Source: Brachionus plicatilis (lineage: Eukaryota > Rotifera > Eurotatoria > Ploima > Brachionidae). Taken from it: a DNA stretch of 64,000 nucleotides. The notes under the pieces were generated by a model. It was not told the origin of the DNA. It was given only the letters and a program-made list of their open reading frames with translations, and ran no database searches. Location of the stretch: the NCBI GenBank assembly GCA_010279815.1, contig QEOQ01000508.1, positions 3,369,217 to 3,433,216 of the forward strand, in the 5' to 3' direction. Both the position numbers and the translations under genes were made by a program. Of the stretch, positions 9,865-19,700 are shown piece after piece. Position 1 is the stretch's first letter, and each line of letters starts with the position of its first letter.

Positions 9865-10157
9865 TTATCCATAAACACTGTACAAATTTAAAAGAGTAAT
9901 CGTATAAGGATCAATATATCTTTTTTTTAGCGTCTTCTTTGGCACTGTCTGACCAATTTTATTCTTGAACATTTCATCCGCTGGCAAATTTATCTGTTTA
10001 GCCAATTTTGCTTGATCATCCGAACCAACTTTGAATTTTTTTGTCAAAGGACCTTAAAAATAATTTTTCAGAATTATTCATTCATTTAAATTCTTAAAGT
10101 ACTTGTATAACAAAGAGATAAAAATAAGAGTACCATAAAAAAGAATAATATTTTCAT
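9865..10157 (-). CDS. Neuropeptide precursor 1 (16-residue amidated peptide ending NLYSVY)
   Basis: Two exons: 10103-10157 and 9865-10052, with a 50-nt GT-AG intron in phase 1 after codon 18, giving 80 residues. Residues 1-18 (MKILFFFMVLLFLSLCYT) are a clear signal peptide. A lysine-rich spacer runs to KKR at 61-63, then YIDPYTITLLNLYSVY (64-79), then G80 and the stop, so the mature peptide should be a 16-mer with an amidated C-terminus. The alignment with the neighbour shares D3, Y5, N11-L12-Y13-S14 and Y16. The gene lies between its paralogue and the receptor gene at 10326, all on the minus strand and about 170 nt from the receptor stop. A toxin or antimicrobial peptide is less likely because the product has no cysteines. 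Confidence 0.78.
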
Positions 10158-10186
10158 TGTGATATATAGTTAGATTAGATCTAACA

Positions 10187-10194
10187 AATTTATA
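10187..10194 (-). promoter_or_regulatory. TATA-like box of neuropeptide gene 1
   Basis: TATAAATT on the minus strand, 30 nt upstream of the start codon at 10157. The position implies a very short leader. Confidence 0.4.
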
Positions 10195-10325
10195 CTAAAA
10201 GTGAGAGCTAAAAATAGCCGCGAGCAAAAATCTAAACTGAATTTTAATTCATGTAAAATTTATCTAAGTGTTGAATAGAAATGTTAAAACACTTTAAAGC
10301 CAAATTTGAAAATTATAGAAATTTT

Positions 10326-11306
10326 TTAATTTTTTCTCGAGATCGTCAGCTCAATACTGGATTTGAACATTTTCATTTTTGGCTTTAATTTAATCAGTGA
10401 GAATAACTCATTTCTGAAAGCCACATTAAAAAAAAAGTTAAAAATGAATAGCAAACCATAGTACAAATAAGAAATGGCATTACAAATCAGATGGACCAGG
10501 TAAATCTGGTCCTCTTTTTCTTGAGATAAATGTTGTATTTTGTACACAATGCTGGTCAAAACATAGGTTGTGGCAAGGGGAAAATTCAAAATCAGAAATG
10601 ATGAATTAATCAAGCAAAGTCCAAAGGAAAATTGAATCTCTTTTCTTAGATTTTTCTTAAAACACATCCTTCGTTTTGAGTCCATCAATTTTTTGACCAT
10701 CAAAATGTTAAGCAAAGTGATAATGATAAATGGAATAATGGCTCGCAGCAGAGCTGAAGAAATGTTCGATAGCAATTCGTTTATCCGATTGATGGTGCAC
10801 ACTGAACTCGATCTGGTCCGATTGAATTTGTCAATTAAAATTTCTTTTTTTAAATATTTAAAACTGCTTGGAAGGTTCAAGCAAATAATTGAAATTAAAA
10901 CACCAAAAATAGCCACATTGATATAGATTCTTTTTTTGAGAGCAAAATTTATCTTGCTTGTTGGACTACTGATATCCAAGTATTTGGTAAGAGTGAGAAG
11001 AACTTGAATGTAAACAGGAAACTGTTGACTCATTCTTCCACAATAGCGGAAAAGATAGCACGACCAACTAGAGAAAATGCTCAAATCAGTGCCAGTTAGC
11101 TTAAAATATTTGTAAAAAACGAAGTTCCATATGAGAGCGATGGTGTTAAAAAATGCGATAACACATGAAATGTATCCATAGTTTGTGTGACGAAATCTTT
11201 TTCGCAGAAAAATGATTATGGTCACAATGTTGAAAACTGATCCGATCGGAACAATAATTATAGAGCAATAAAAATACAATTGTATGATAAAATTTTGATT
11301 TAGCAT
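10326..11306 (-). CDS. Rhodopsin-class (family A) G-protein-coupled receptor
   Basis: A single exon of 326 residues with seven hydrophobic helices: about 10-34, 45-65, 84-108, 127-145, 184-206, 225-248 and 270-293. Cys83 at the start of helix 3 and Cys170 in extracellular loop 2 can form the conserved disulfide. The usual DRY is replaced by KYLD (108-111), and the helix 7 NPxxY region by NFFFNVAFR, followed by a short amphipathic helix 8 and a basic tail. The N-terminus is very short, which fits peptide-type receptors of small invertebrates. These lineage-expanded receptors are divergent, so the ligand cannot be named. The position directly upstream of two peptide precursor genes on the same strand makes a ligand-receptor pair conceivable, but this is a guess. 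Confidence 0.8.
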   Translation of the reverse strand: MLNQNFIIQLYFYCSIIIVPIGSVFNIVTIIIFLRKRFRHTNYGYISCVIAFFNTIALIWNFVFYKYFKLTGTDLSIFSSWSCYLFRYCGRMSQQFPVYIQVLLTLTKYLDISSPTSKINFALKKRIYINVAIFGVLISIICLNLPSSFKYLKKEILIDKFNRTRSSSVCTINRINELLSNISSALLRAIIPFIIITLLNILMVKKLMDSKRRMCFKKNLRKEIQFSFGLCLINSSFLILNFPLATTYVLTSIVYKIQHLSQEKEDQIYLVHLICNAISYLYYGLLFIFNFFFNVAFRNELFSLIKLKPKMKMFKSSIELTISRKN

Positions 11307-12029
11307 TTCTCAAAAATATTTTTTAAAGAATCAAGCTTTGAAAAACACTTTTAATAAGATTTTATTAAATTTAATTTTTAGAATTTTGTGGCTCGAATAA
11401 CTATTAAAACAAAGTTTTTAATTTTTAATTTTTTTTAATTGAATTTATTGATTTTTCATTATATTTTAAAATGAAATATAAAACCTAAATTTATATTAAA
11501 AAAGGCTATGATAAAACAAAAATGAAGTTCTTGGAGAAATGTATTTCTTGAATTAAAATTTTTCTCTCTGAAAAAAAAGAAGTGATTTAAACAATGAAGT
11601 TTGGCGTGGTGACATCTCATATGTCACGATGTGAGTGTTTTCGGAACAAGTGGCATTGGAAGAATCGATCTCTGAGATCATTTTAAAATTGAACTTATTA
11701 ATTATTCAATTGAACTATAGCCTTTATTTGATCAAGTTTACTTATTTAATCAAATAAAACTAATCAATTAAATAAAAAGTTAAATAGAATTATATATTAG
11801 AGTTTGCTACCTTCTTCAGGGGGTTTGAACTAAAAGAATTTGTTTGTTGTAGGGTCTTTAGGCATGAGTTTTACAAGTCCTTCACTTCTGTGAAGTACTT
11901 GAGTAAACTACACATTATTCGACTGTTAATTAATATAGTTGTGATTGAAACCACAAAATATTGATAAAAGTATCTAGCATTTTAATATTTTCCTTTTTGA
12001 ATGAATTTATATTCTTTACATAATAGAAT

Positions 12030-12270
12030 AAAAAATGCCAATTCTTAAGTTCTGAAGAACAAAACATGTTCTGTAAATTAAAGCAACTGATACATTCATT
12101 GTACCACCAATATACTGACTCTGCAAAACTCTGCAATAAATCTGCAATATTCATAAATGGTGAATTTGGGGTATTATTTTATTTTTTGAAGTCCAAACTC
12201 AACAATTTTAAGTGGGGGGTAAATTTACAGAACATGTTTTGTTCTTCATAACTTAAACTTTGGAATTTTT
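12030..12270. mobile_element. MITE-like element with about 45-bp terminal inverted repeats
   Basis: The left arm with GAAGAACAAAACATGTTCTG (12053-12073) is the reverse complement of the right arm at 12221-12248, and imperfect pairing extends outward to about 12030 and 12270. The inner part contains CTGCAAAACTCTGCAATAA, a word shared with the elements at 15327-15616 and 54248-54590, so it may belong to the same family. It is non-coding. Confidence 0.7.
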
Positions 12271-13085
12271 AATACTTTGTTTTTTTTTTCTTAGTACTAA
12301 AATTCACAATGTCAAAGTTGATTTGACTTTTTAAATATTATTTTAATATTATTTGAATTAATTTACGTTTGACGTTTATTTTTATTTACGTTTATATAAA
12401 ATTAAAAGAATACTGATTTTTCATAGATTTAATCAAGTATGCTAAAACCAAAAATTTACTTCTGCACTAAATATTGTAAACCTGCCTAATTATATTATAA
12501 GTTAATTTGGTGAAAACTTTTGGACCCTTCAAATATCTCGATACCTGTAAAATAAAAGTATGTAAACCCCGTATTATTCTTGTAGATCTTTTCAAGCTCT
12601 ATCTAGTTATGAATCGTCCGACTCCGGAATTTTCTCAGCTGATTAGAAATCTGTCTCAAAAGGGTAATTAGTGAGATAACTTGAATTTTAGTCAAATTGG
12701 TAATTTGAACAACGTTGATTTAAGCATGAATTAGCTTCAAATTCTAATCCTGATTTTAGCTTTTTGTTTTTCTAACATGACCTTGGTCATAAAAAAAATT
12801 TTTTTATTGAGGAATGTTTTTTTTTCATCGAACTGGCTAATTTTGTAAAAAAGGGGGTAAAGTATGGTTAATTTGGCTACACCATTTCTCCCCAAATTCA
12901 CCAAATCTCCCCCATATTCTCTAATTTTTCTCACAATCAACCTTTGAAGACAATTTTAGATTAAAATAGCTTATAAAAGTCTATTTTTGAAAAAATTTAA
13001 TTGCAATACATAAAAGGAAAATTATTTTGAAAGAAAAAAGACGCCATATAAAATAAAATAAAATTTATAACTGATATTATTGCAT

Positions 13086-13300
13086 AACTGAGACCGAAGT
13101 GGTAGAAAGATTAAAGGCAGAAGTTGAGTCTAAAAAACAAAAAAAGTTTGAAGCTGAAGAAAAAAAAAGACAAAAAGAGGATAAGAAGATAAGAAGATAA
13201 GAAGAAGCAAAATCAAGAGAATAAAAGGATTGAAAAAGAAGAAAAGAAGAGAATTAGAGAGGAGAAAAAAAATGAAAAATTAACTCAAAAGCAAAAAAAA
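13086..13300 (+). pseudogene. Lysine/glutamate-rich coiled-coil coding remnant
   Basis: The plus strand reads TETEVVERLKAEVESKKQKK, then FEAEEKKRQKEDKK, and then stops; the other frames go on with EEAKSRE and KRRKEE. Such charged helical tails end pogo/Tigger- and Jerky-type transposases. Frame breaks show it is dead. The assignment is weak because low-complexity A/G-rich DNA also yields such words. Confidence 0.3.
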
Positions 13301-14275
13301 ATAAAAAAATATCTAAGTTATTTTAAATTTAAATCGAAAATCTGTTAAAATTCGTTGTTTTTTGTAGTAAATAAATATTTAGTTTAAATAGTTTAAAAAA
13401 ATGAGCATTTATATGCAGGTTATTTAGTGAATTTTAGGCTAATTTAGTGAGAAAACGGGGTAATCTGACTCATTTTCGGAGTTAAATTGGGGTAAATTCG
13501 GTGAACATTTTCGAAGTTTTCAGGAGGTCAGAACCCCAAATCAGCAATAATAAAAAAATATGTCACCACATTAGACCGGTTTACTATATATTAAAAAATT
13601 AAAATTCATTTTTTAGTTTTATTTTGATTAGATCATTTTGAGCATTTGAATTTATCTTAAATTGATCATTCTAAAATTGGGATCTAAAGCTCATATCAAC
13701 TACCACTTTTACTTTCATATAATCTATTAGAAAAAACACTAAAAGGTGCTGTAAATTTTTTAGTTTACTTTTTTATGATTTGGCCACTCACCTTCCTTAT
13801 TAATTACAATTTTTTTTACTTAAAAAGAATTAAAATTATAAACTAAGGATTTTTAATTATTTATAAAAAATGATTAATTTTATTTAATTAGTTTATCATC
13901 TATTGCCCCTAAATGAACTGGTAAGAGAAAAAACAAAATTAAAAGGGTTGAACAAAGCTAAAAATTATTAGAAAAGAAAATTATTTCGTTCAAATAGAAA
14001 ATTAAAAAAAAAATTATTATTGAATTTTAATGAAAAATGATTATTTGAAAATTTAATTTAATTTTTAATTTCATGCAAAATATTAATTAACTTTATTTAA
14101 AATACATTTTTTTTAGATGAAACTGATTTAGCACGGAAAAAAATCATGTTTTGAAATTTCTTTTATTTTTTTGACTCAATGTTACATTTTTCAGTTAAAA
14201 TTGAGAAATTCTTTGAAATCATTATATAATTAATCATTATTAAAAAAATTTTTATGAAAAATTCAAATTGCATAA

Positions 14276-14938
14276 ATGAATTCAATAAAGACTTGCTTAT
14301 ACTTTGAACAAATTGATAAATGGCCAAATAATGGAAAGCATATTCTTGCGTCATATGATCAGGAAACTGTTATTGTTTACCAAGCTTACAATCATAAAAT
14401 AGCTAGTGAAATCCTCAAGTATAAAAATTTTCACAACGAAAACTGCTTAAAAGCTGGATACAATCTTTCAAGGATGACATGGATAAAGACAAACTTTTTA
14501 TGGATGATGTATCGTTCGGGCTGGGCTACCAAGCCAAATCAGGAAAGAATTCTTGCTTTCCGGATAAAAAAAGAGGGCTTTGAGGAAATATTAAAATATT
14601 CGACTGCTTCTAATTCGGATGTTTTATCAAAAAAAGACAAGTCTGTTATTCTTCAGTGGGATCCTGATCACAATCCAGACTTTTCAAAAGTACAAACAGG
14701 AAGGAGAGCCATTCAATTGGGAATAAGAGATGAAATGCTCATTAAATTTTCAAAAGAATTCATTGTCGATGTTTTTGACATTACACAATTTGTAAACGAA
14801 CAGTATTCGGTTATAAAATCAGATTATGTGAATGGGTTAAAGAGTCTTTTGGTTCCAGTAGAAAATATTTTTATTCCAAGTAGTGAAGAGATAATAAAGC
14901 AAATTGGTCTATCAATTTTACAATCAACACCCCACTAA
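14276..14938 (+). CDS. DUF4291 domain protein
   Basis: 220 residues, single exon. The whole length matches the DUF4291 family as I remember it: LYFEQIDKWP and NGKHILASYDQETVIVYQAY at the N-terminus, MTWIKTNFLWMMYRSGW in the centre, then LAFRIKKEGFEEIL, QWDPDHNP and GRRAIQLGIR, with a less conserved C-terminus. The start at 14276 gives the usual length. The biochemical function of the family is unknown. It is common in bacteria and fungi and scattered in animals, so horizontal acquisition is possible but not shown here. A recent, broken duplicate lies at 6948-7314. The gene has no introns, unlike most neighbours. Confidence 0.85.
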   Translation: MNSIKTCLYFEQIDKWPNNGKHILASYDQETVIVYQAYNHKIASEILKYKNFHNENCLKAGYNLSRMTWIKTNFLWMMYRSGWATKPNQERILAFRIKKEGFEEILKYSTASNSDVLSKKDKSVILQWDPDHNPDFSKVQTGRRAIQLGIRDEMLIKFSKEFIVDVFDITQFVNEQYSVIKSDYVNGLKSLLVPVENIFIPSSEEIIKQIGLSILQSTPH

Positions 14939-15326
14939 TCATATTTTTATCTCAATTTTATGTTTTACTTATTATTTAAAAATTATTTCAAAAAATAAAT
15001 TTTCTAAAATATCGTTTTTATCAAAACAAAATTTTTGATAGTCAATTTTTTCAGATATTTTTTTTAGCAATTATTTTAAAGATTCATCAAGGTTTTTTAT
15101 TTGCTCTTCAAGCCACTTCTTTTTTGTTTGACTTTATATCGTAGCTTGTTACTGCCATTTTGAAATATCTTACACAAAGTTTTTTGGTTTTCTCAGTTGA
15201 AAACAATAAGTTTTGCACTCATCAGTGTACATTACACGCTTACATTATTTAATCATTCAGGTGAAAAATTAATGGTAGGGGATCCAGGATTGAGATTATT
15301 TAAAAGTTACTTATTTTTAAATAAGC

Positions 15327-15616
15327 GCAATGCACAAAAATTTGGCACAAAAATTACAGCACAAAATTTACAGTTCAAAAAATAAAAAATTTATAGTTTT
15401 TTTCAAAAAGGGTTGTATAAAGATTAAAATATTGAACAATTTTGTAAAAACGAATTCCAAGCTCTACAAAACTCTGCAATTTTCTGTAAAATGCACACCA
15501 TCAAAAAATATATGATATGCATATGAAATAAATTGCAGATTTTTTTGCAGAGCTAGAAAAAAACTATAAAGTTTTTACTTTTTGTACTGTAATTTTTGCA
15601 TTAATTTTTAGATTGC
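15327..15616. mobile_element. MITE, diverged member of the 54248-54590 family
   Basis: It begins GCAATGCAC and ends with ATTGC in inverted orientation. The left half contains AAAATTACAGCACAAAA, TTCCAAGCTCTACAAAACTC and GCAATTTTCTGTAAAATGCA; the right half carries the complementary words. The same words in the same order occur at 54248-54590. It is non-coding and folds into a long imperfect hairpin. Confidence 0.65.
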
Positions 15617-16069
15617 ATAAATAAGGTCAATGACATTTCCTCTGATCTAAAGACAAAAATATCTCTGGCACATTGACTTTCGGGAAAATTAATTTCATAT
15701 ATATTATTTTTAAGGATCATTACCTAAAAAATTTGACAGAAAATTGCATATTGAAAATTGAATTGAATACATTAAATTTTGTAATTATACATAAAATGAT
15801 GTAAATAAAAATAATAAAGTGAATTGTTTTTTTTCAAAAATTGTCTTATAAAATTCAAATTTTTATTTTTCAATTTTTCTTCTAAAAATGAGTTTTTTTG
15901 GCTGAAAGCATTTTTGATGAAACTTACTTAAACCAGTGTAATTTTTCGTAAAATGATGTAATCTTACTCATTATACAGTTTAACTTTAAACACTGTAAAA
16001 AAGGTTGTAAATTAAATCCTTGTAAAATTTTTAATAGGTTGAAATATGAAATTTATTTTTAAAAAATGG

Positions 16070-16262
16070 TTTCATGGACCGCCCGTTTATTTTTAAACGT
16101 TTATTAAACGGGCCAACAACCGCGATGAACCGCCCGTTTTTGGACCGGTTAGCTCTGTCCGCGTCCAACACTACGCCAAAGTGGCCGTCCGTCTATGCCG
16201 TCTTGTTCGCGGATTAAAAAATTTTTGGCCGCATCAATAGCCGTTTGTACGGTTCCCAACAC
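16070..16262. repeat. G+C-rich transposon-like fragment
   Basis: A G+C-rich island (GGACCGCCCGTTT repeated as GAACCGCCCGTTT, CGGGCC, CCGTCCGTC) in very A+T-rich DNA, ending CCCAACACT. The end resembles hAT termini, and a similar island ending CCCAACAC lies at 26985-27083. No second inverted terminus is seen. Confidence 0.4.
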
Positions 16263-16351
16263 TATTAATTTATTTATTTATTCAATTAACGCCAATTTTT
16301 GGCGATGTAATTTAAATTGTAAAAAAAATTATAAAATTAATTAATTGAAAC

Positions 16352-16424
16352 CAGACTTGTTTTTAAGTCACAGTTTTAAGTCTAAGTCACAAAAATATAA
16401 GTCAAAGTCAAATAAGTCAAAGAT
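16352..16424. mobile_element. hAT MITE, truncated copy of the 35998-36135 element
   Basis: It starts CAGACTTGTTTTTAAGTCAC, identical to the left end of the complete copy at 35998, and continues with AGTTTTAAGTCTAAGTCAC. The right terminus is missing. Confidence 0.7.
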
Positions 16425-16714
16425 CATCGACATCGATGATCAGTCTTGTTCTCAAAACCAGCATTATCAAAATGATCACTTTTTTTGTGATCAAGTATTG
16501 GACAAGAACCAAAAAATTAAATGACTGATAAATAGGCTAATTTATCAATTAAAAAAATTAAATTAACAAATAATTTTTTCAAAAAATTTTTATTTATAAT
16601 TTGACTTGGATTAAATTTAGCTTCATGATGGCATGGTTCGTAATAAAAGTTATTGATATTATTAAAAACATGAAAAGTTAGTATTTTATTGAAAAATAAT
16701 GATTTATAAATAAA

Positions 16715-19700
16715 TTATTTTATAATTTTTACATTATTCTTGAAATTAACTCTGGGCCCTTTGGTCTATGAAAATTTAAATAAATATTGAATTAAGAGTT
16801 TGAATATTAAAAATTACCTTTTCATTTGGGACCATTGTGGCCTCTTTGTTTAGCCGATATGGATTAGATAAAATTAATGTTTTTAAATCATCAGAGCTAA
16901 TTGATAGAGGCTGAAAAATAAAGTTAAAATTAATTTTTTTTTATTTTAAATCATGAATACTTGGTATAACGGAAGAGAAGAAAATATTGAGCCTTCACAA
17001 AAAGACCTTACTTGAACTTCGGATTCATTGAACGAATGCTTTGGCTTGACCAATGCATCAAAATATTTTTCATTTGGCGACAAGCTGTTTTTTCTTTCTT
17101 TTTCTTTGAAATTGATTGCCGATATCTGCGGTAATTTTAGCGATTTTTCAGGTCCATTTAATTTTCCATTTAATTTTTGCTTATTTAAAATCAAAGGGTA
17201 TTCATAATTTTTCTCAATAGATTTTTTATCTACTTTTGATTTATTAAAATAAATGGGAAGCTAAAATAAAAAATGTTTAAGTGCTCATGCCAGTTGATTA
17301 AAAAAGGTACTTCGGTGATGTCGTATGGCGCAACCCAGTCGGATGACTCATAGTCAGGCTTTTTTATCGGTTTATTTTGGCCTAGAAATCCAATATATTT
17401 ACCTTTGTTGGAACACCAGGCTCTGGAAAAAAAATTACTATTTTGTCTAAATAAATCAAAAATATTTACCTTACTGATTCATCAATAGAGGCTGAAAGCA
17501 AAATTTTATTATGGGGTATGTACACCAAACCAGTTATCTTGTGCATGTGTCCTCGCCAGCATACCACCATGTTTATCTTATTGCTATTTTCATTCAAATC
17601 AATTGGATCTGTTAAATTGTAGCTTTCAGTGAATTCTTCCATGAACCAAATTGTTAAATAGCCACTGGAGTCACCAGTGTATAGGAATTTTTTGTCCGGG
17701 TCTATGCAAATACACCTAATTGGTGATGATTTAATTGAGCTATTTGAAGGAATTTCGTTGATGATTATGCCCTTATGACTTGATTAGAATTTGTCAGCTA
17801 AGTTAATTAATTTTACATTTTCATTCCAGAATTTCACAGTACCATTTTCGTGTCCAGTGATTATCATAAACTTAAATGAAGATTTTACTTGATGTATTTC
17901 CTTTTCATTTTCCGGCAGCTCAACTGAAATTGTGCTACTTTTTCGGCCTAAAAAATTTAATTTTAACATTGACAGTTTAATAATAAAATTTACTTACTGT
18001 ATGAACTCTTATTATCAAAAGTATCCTTTTCAGATTATTTTAAAGAAAATTTGTTAATTGTCAGATCATATGTGAAATGAAAAGAAAAAATTCAGATTTG
18101 GAATTATTTTTTTGAACTTTTTCATTAAAATAATCAATTAATTAATATTGATGCTTTTTAAATAATTTTATTTTGAAAAGCTTAAAATAAATCTTTAGAA
18201 AAAAATGGTTGCAAATAATTTATTGTTTTACGAGTAATTAAAGAAAATTTTTTTTTGATTTGTCAAAGATATCAATCTTAAAATTTTTACATTGGCAATG
18301 TAAAAATTTCAAAAAAAAAAATTTCTTTAATAATCCAAGTTTTATTGACAATGTTGTGACTTGATGTTTCAATAAAAAAAAAATCTTCTATATTAATTAG
18401 TCACAAAAAATTTAAAATAAAAAATAAAAAAAAAAAATATCCAATTTAGACTTGTGTAAAAAAATTTTCAGTAATTTAACTTTCGGATGATAATTAACTT
18501 TTTTTTTAGTTATGCAAGAAAATAATTAGTTTAGTATATTTTTATAAACTTAAAACTAAAAAAATACTTAAATTACAATAGTGAGTCTGGAACTCGGATC
18601 ATGAGGATTTTACATCATCTGCTTTTTTTATCAATAATTAATTTAAACATAATAATTTTCCGAAGGCTAACAAAAATTTATAATAATTTTTTATTAGCTT
18701 TACTCTTAATCTTATTAATTTTTTTGAAGTTTGAAATTTACAAAATAAAAATTTCTTAAATCAAATAAAATCAATTAAAAAAAATTAGATATTGTGTTTT
18801 ACAAAACATGATATGGCTTCCACTGTTCTGAATTAATAATTTCAAAAGTATTGTAAAGAAGTTAAGAAACAGTAAAAATTTTCTTCTGTTTTCTCTGCGA
18901 CAAGCCCAATCCCTCAAAAAAAATGTTTTGTTTGGTACCCATTTATAAAAATAATTTTAAATAAGCCTCTTAATAAATTCTGGAACAAATTTAATCGCTT
19001 TTGAAACCAAAATGCCAATTCAAACTTTCAAACGTTGTCCTATTAGTAAAGAGAACATAACAAAGGCTAATATTCTTCAGCTAAATTTTTTAAAACTAAA
19101 TTGTGTTCCCTTTGTTATGTTTTTTTTCTTAGATTATAGATTGATTTTTTTATTTATTAATTTTTTGTTAAAATTTTGTTATTTAGGGGAAAATGGTTCT
19201 TTTAATAAGGATAATTAAAAATTTTTCATTCGTTTCTAAAGTTTTTTACAGTACTGTAAATTAAGAATTTTGAAATAATTAAAAAATTTAATCTATTTTA
19301 AAATTCCCAATGAACTCAATAGTAATGAAAAATTAGAGATTTTTTAAAGAATCATTACAAAAGCTTTTATGATGAAATGTTCAGGAAGAAAGTAATTAAA
19401 GAAATTTTCCTTAAACAATCAATAGTTTTTAATGAATATCAAAATAGAAAAGAATTACTTTTTCCTTATATTAAAATTTTATCTGTTTTATATTTATATA
19501 CGACATAATCTAGTATTTATTTTGGAGGATATTAGATATAAAAATAAATACCTAGTTAATTGTTTAAGTTAAAAGTTTTTTTGAAACTTTTTAAAAGATC
19601 TTTAAAATATCTTCATAATTCTTTCATATTCAAAAGAAATGTATTTTGGAGTGATTTTTTTTCAATCAAATTATTGCAAAAAATTGATTTAATTAGAAAA

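Larger units (their letters stand above)
11307..14275. other. Repeat-rich region without intact genes
   Basis: Apart from the inverted-repeat element at 12030-12270 and the lysine-rich coding remnant near 13086, I see only A+T-rich DNA. The stretch 12640-12930 and 13430-13510 repeats words such as GGTAAATT and CCAAATTCACC in opposite orientation, suggesting a degraded inverted-repeat element. Confidence 0.5.
14939..16714. other. Repeat-bearing spacer
   Basis: It contains three transposon fragments (15327-15616, 16070-16262, 16352-16424) and no gene. Confidence 0.5.

Noticed and set aside
10693..10926. Plus-strand frame of 77 codons
   Set aside because: Antisense to the receptor gene.
19012..19218. 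Small plus-strand frame in WDR64 intron 7
   Set aside because: It spans a 12-bp inverted repeat (19055-19066/19109-19120) and is otherwise hydrophobic A+T-rich sequence with no motif.
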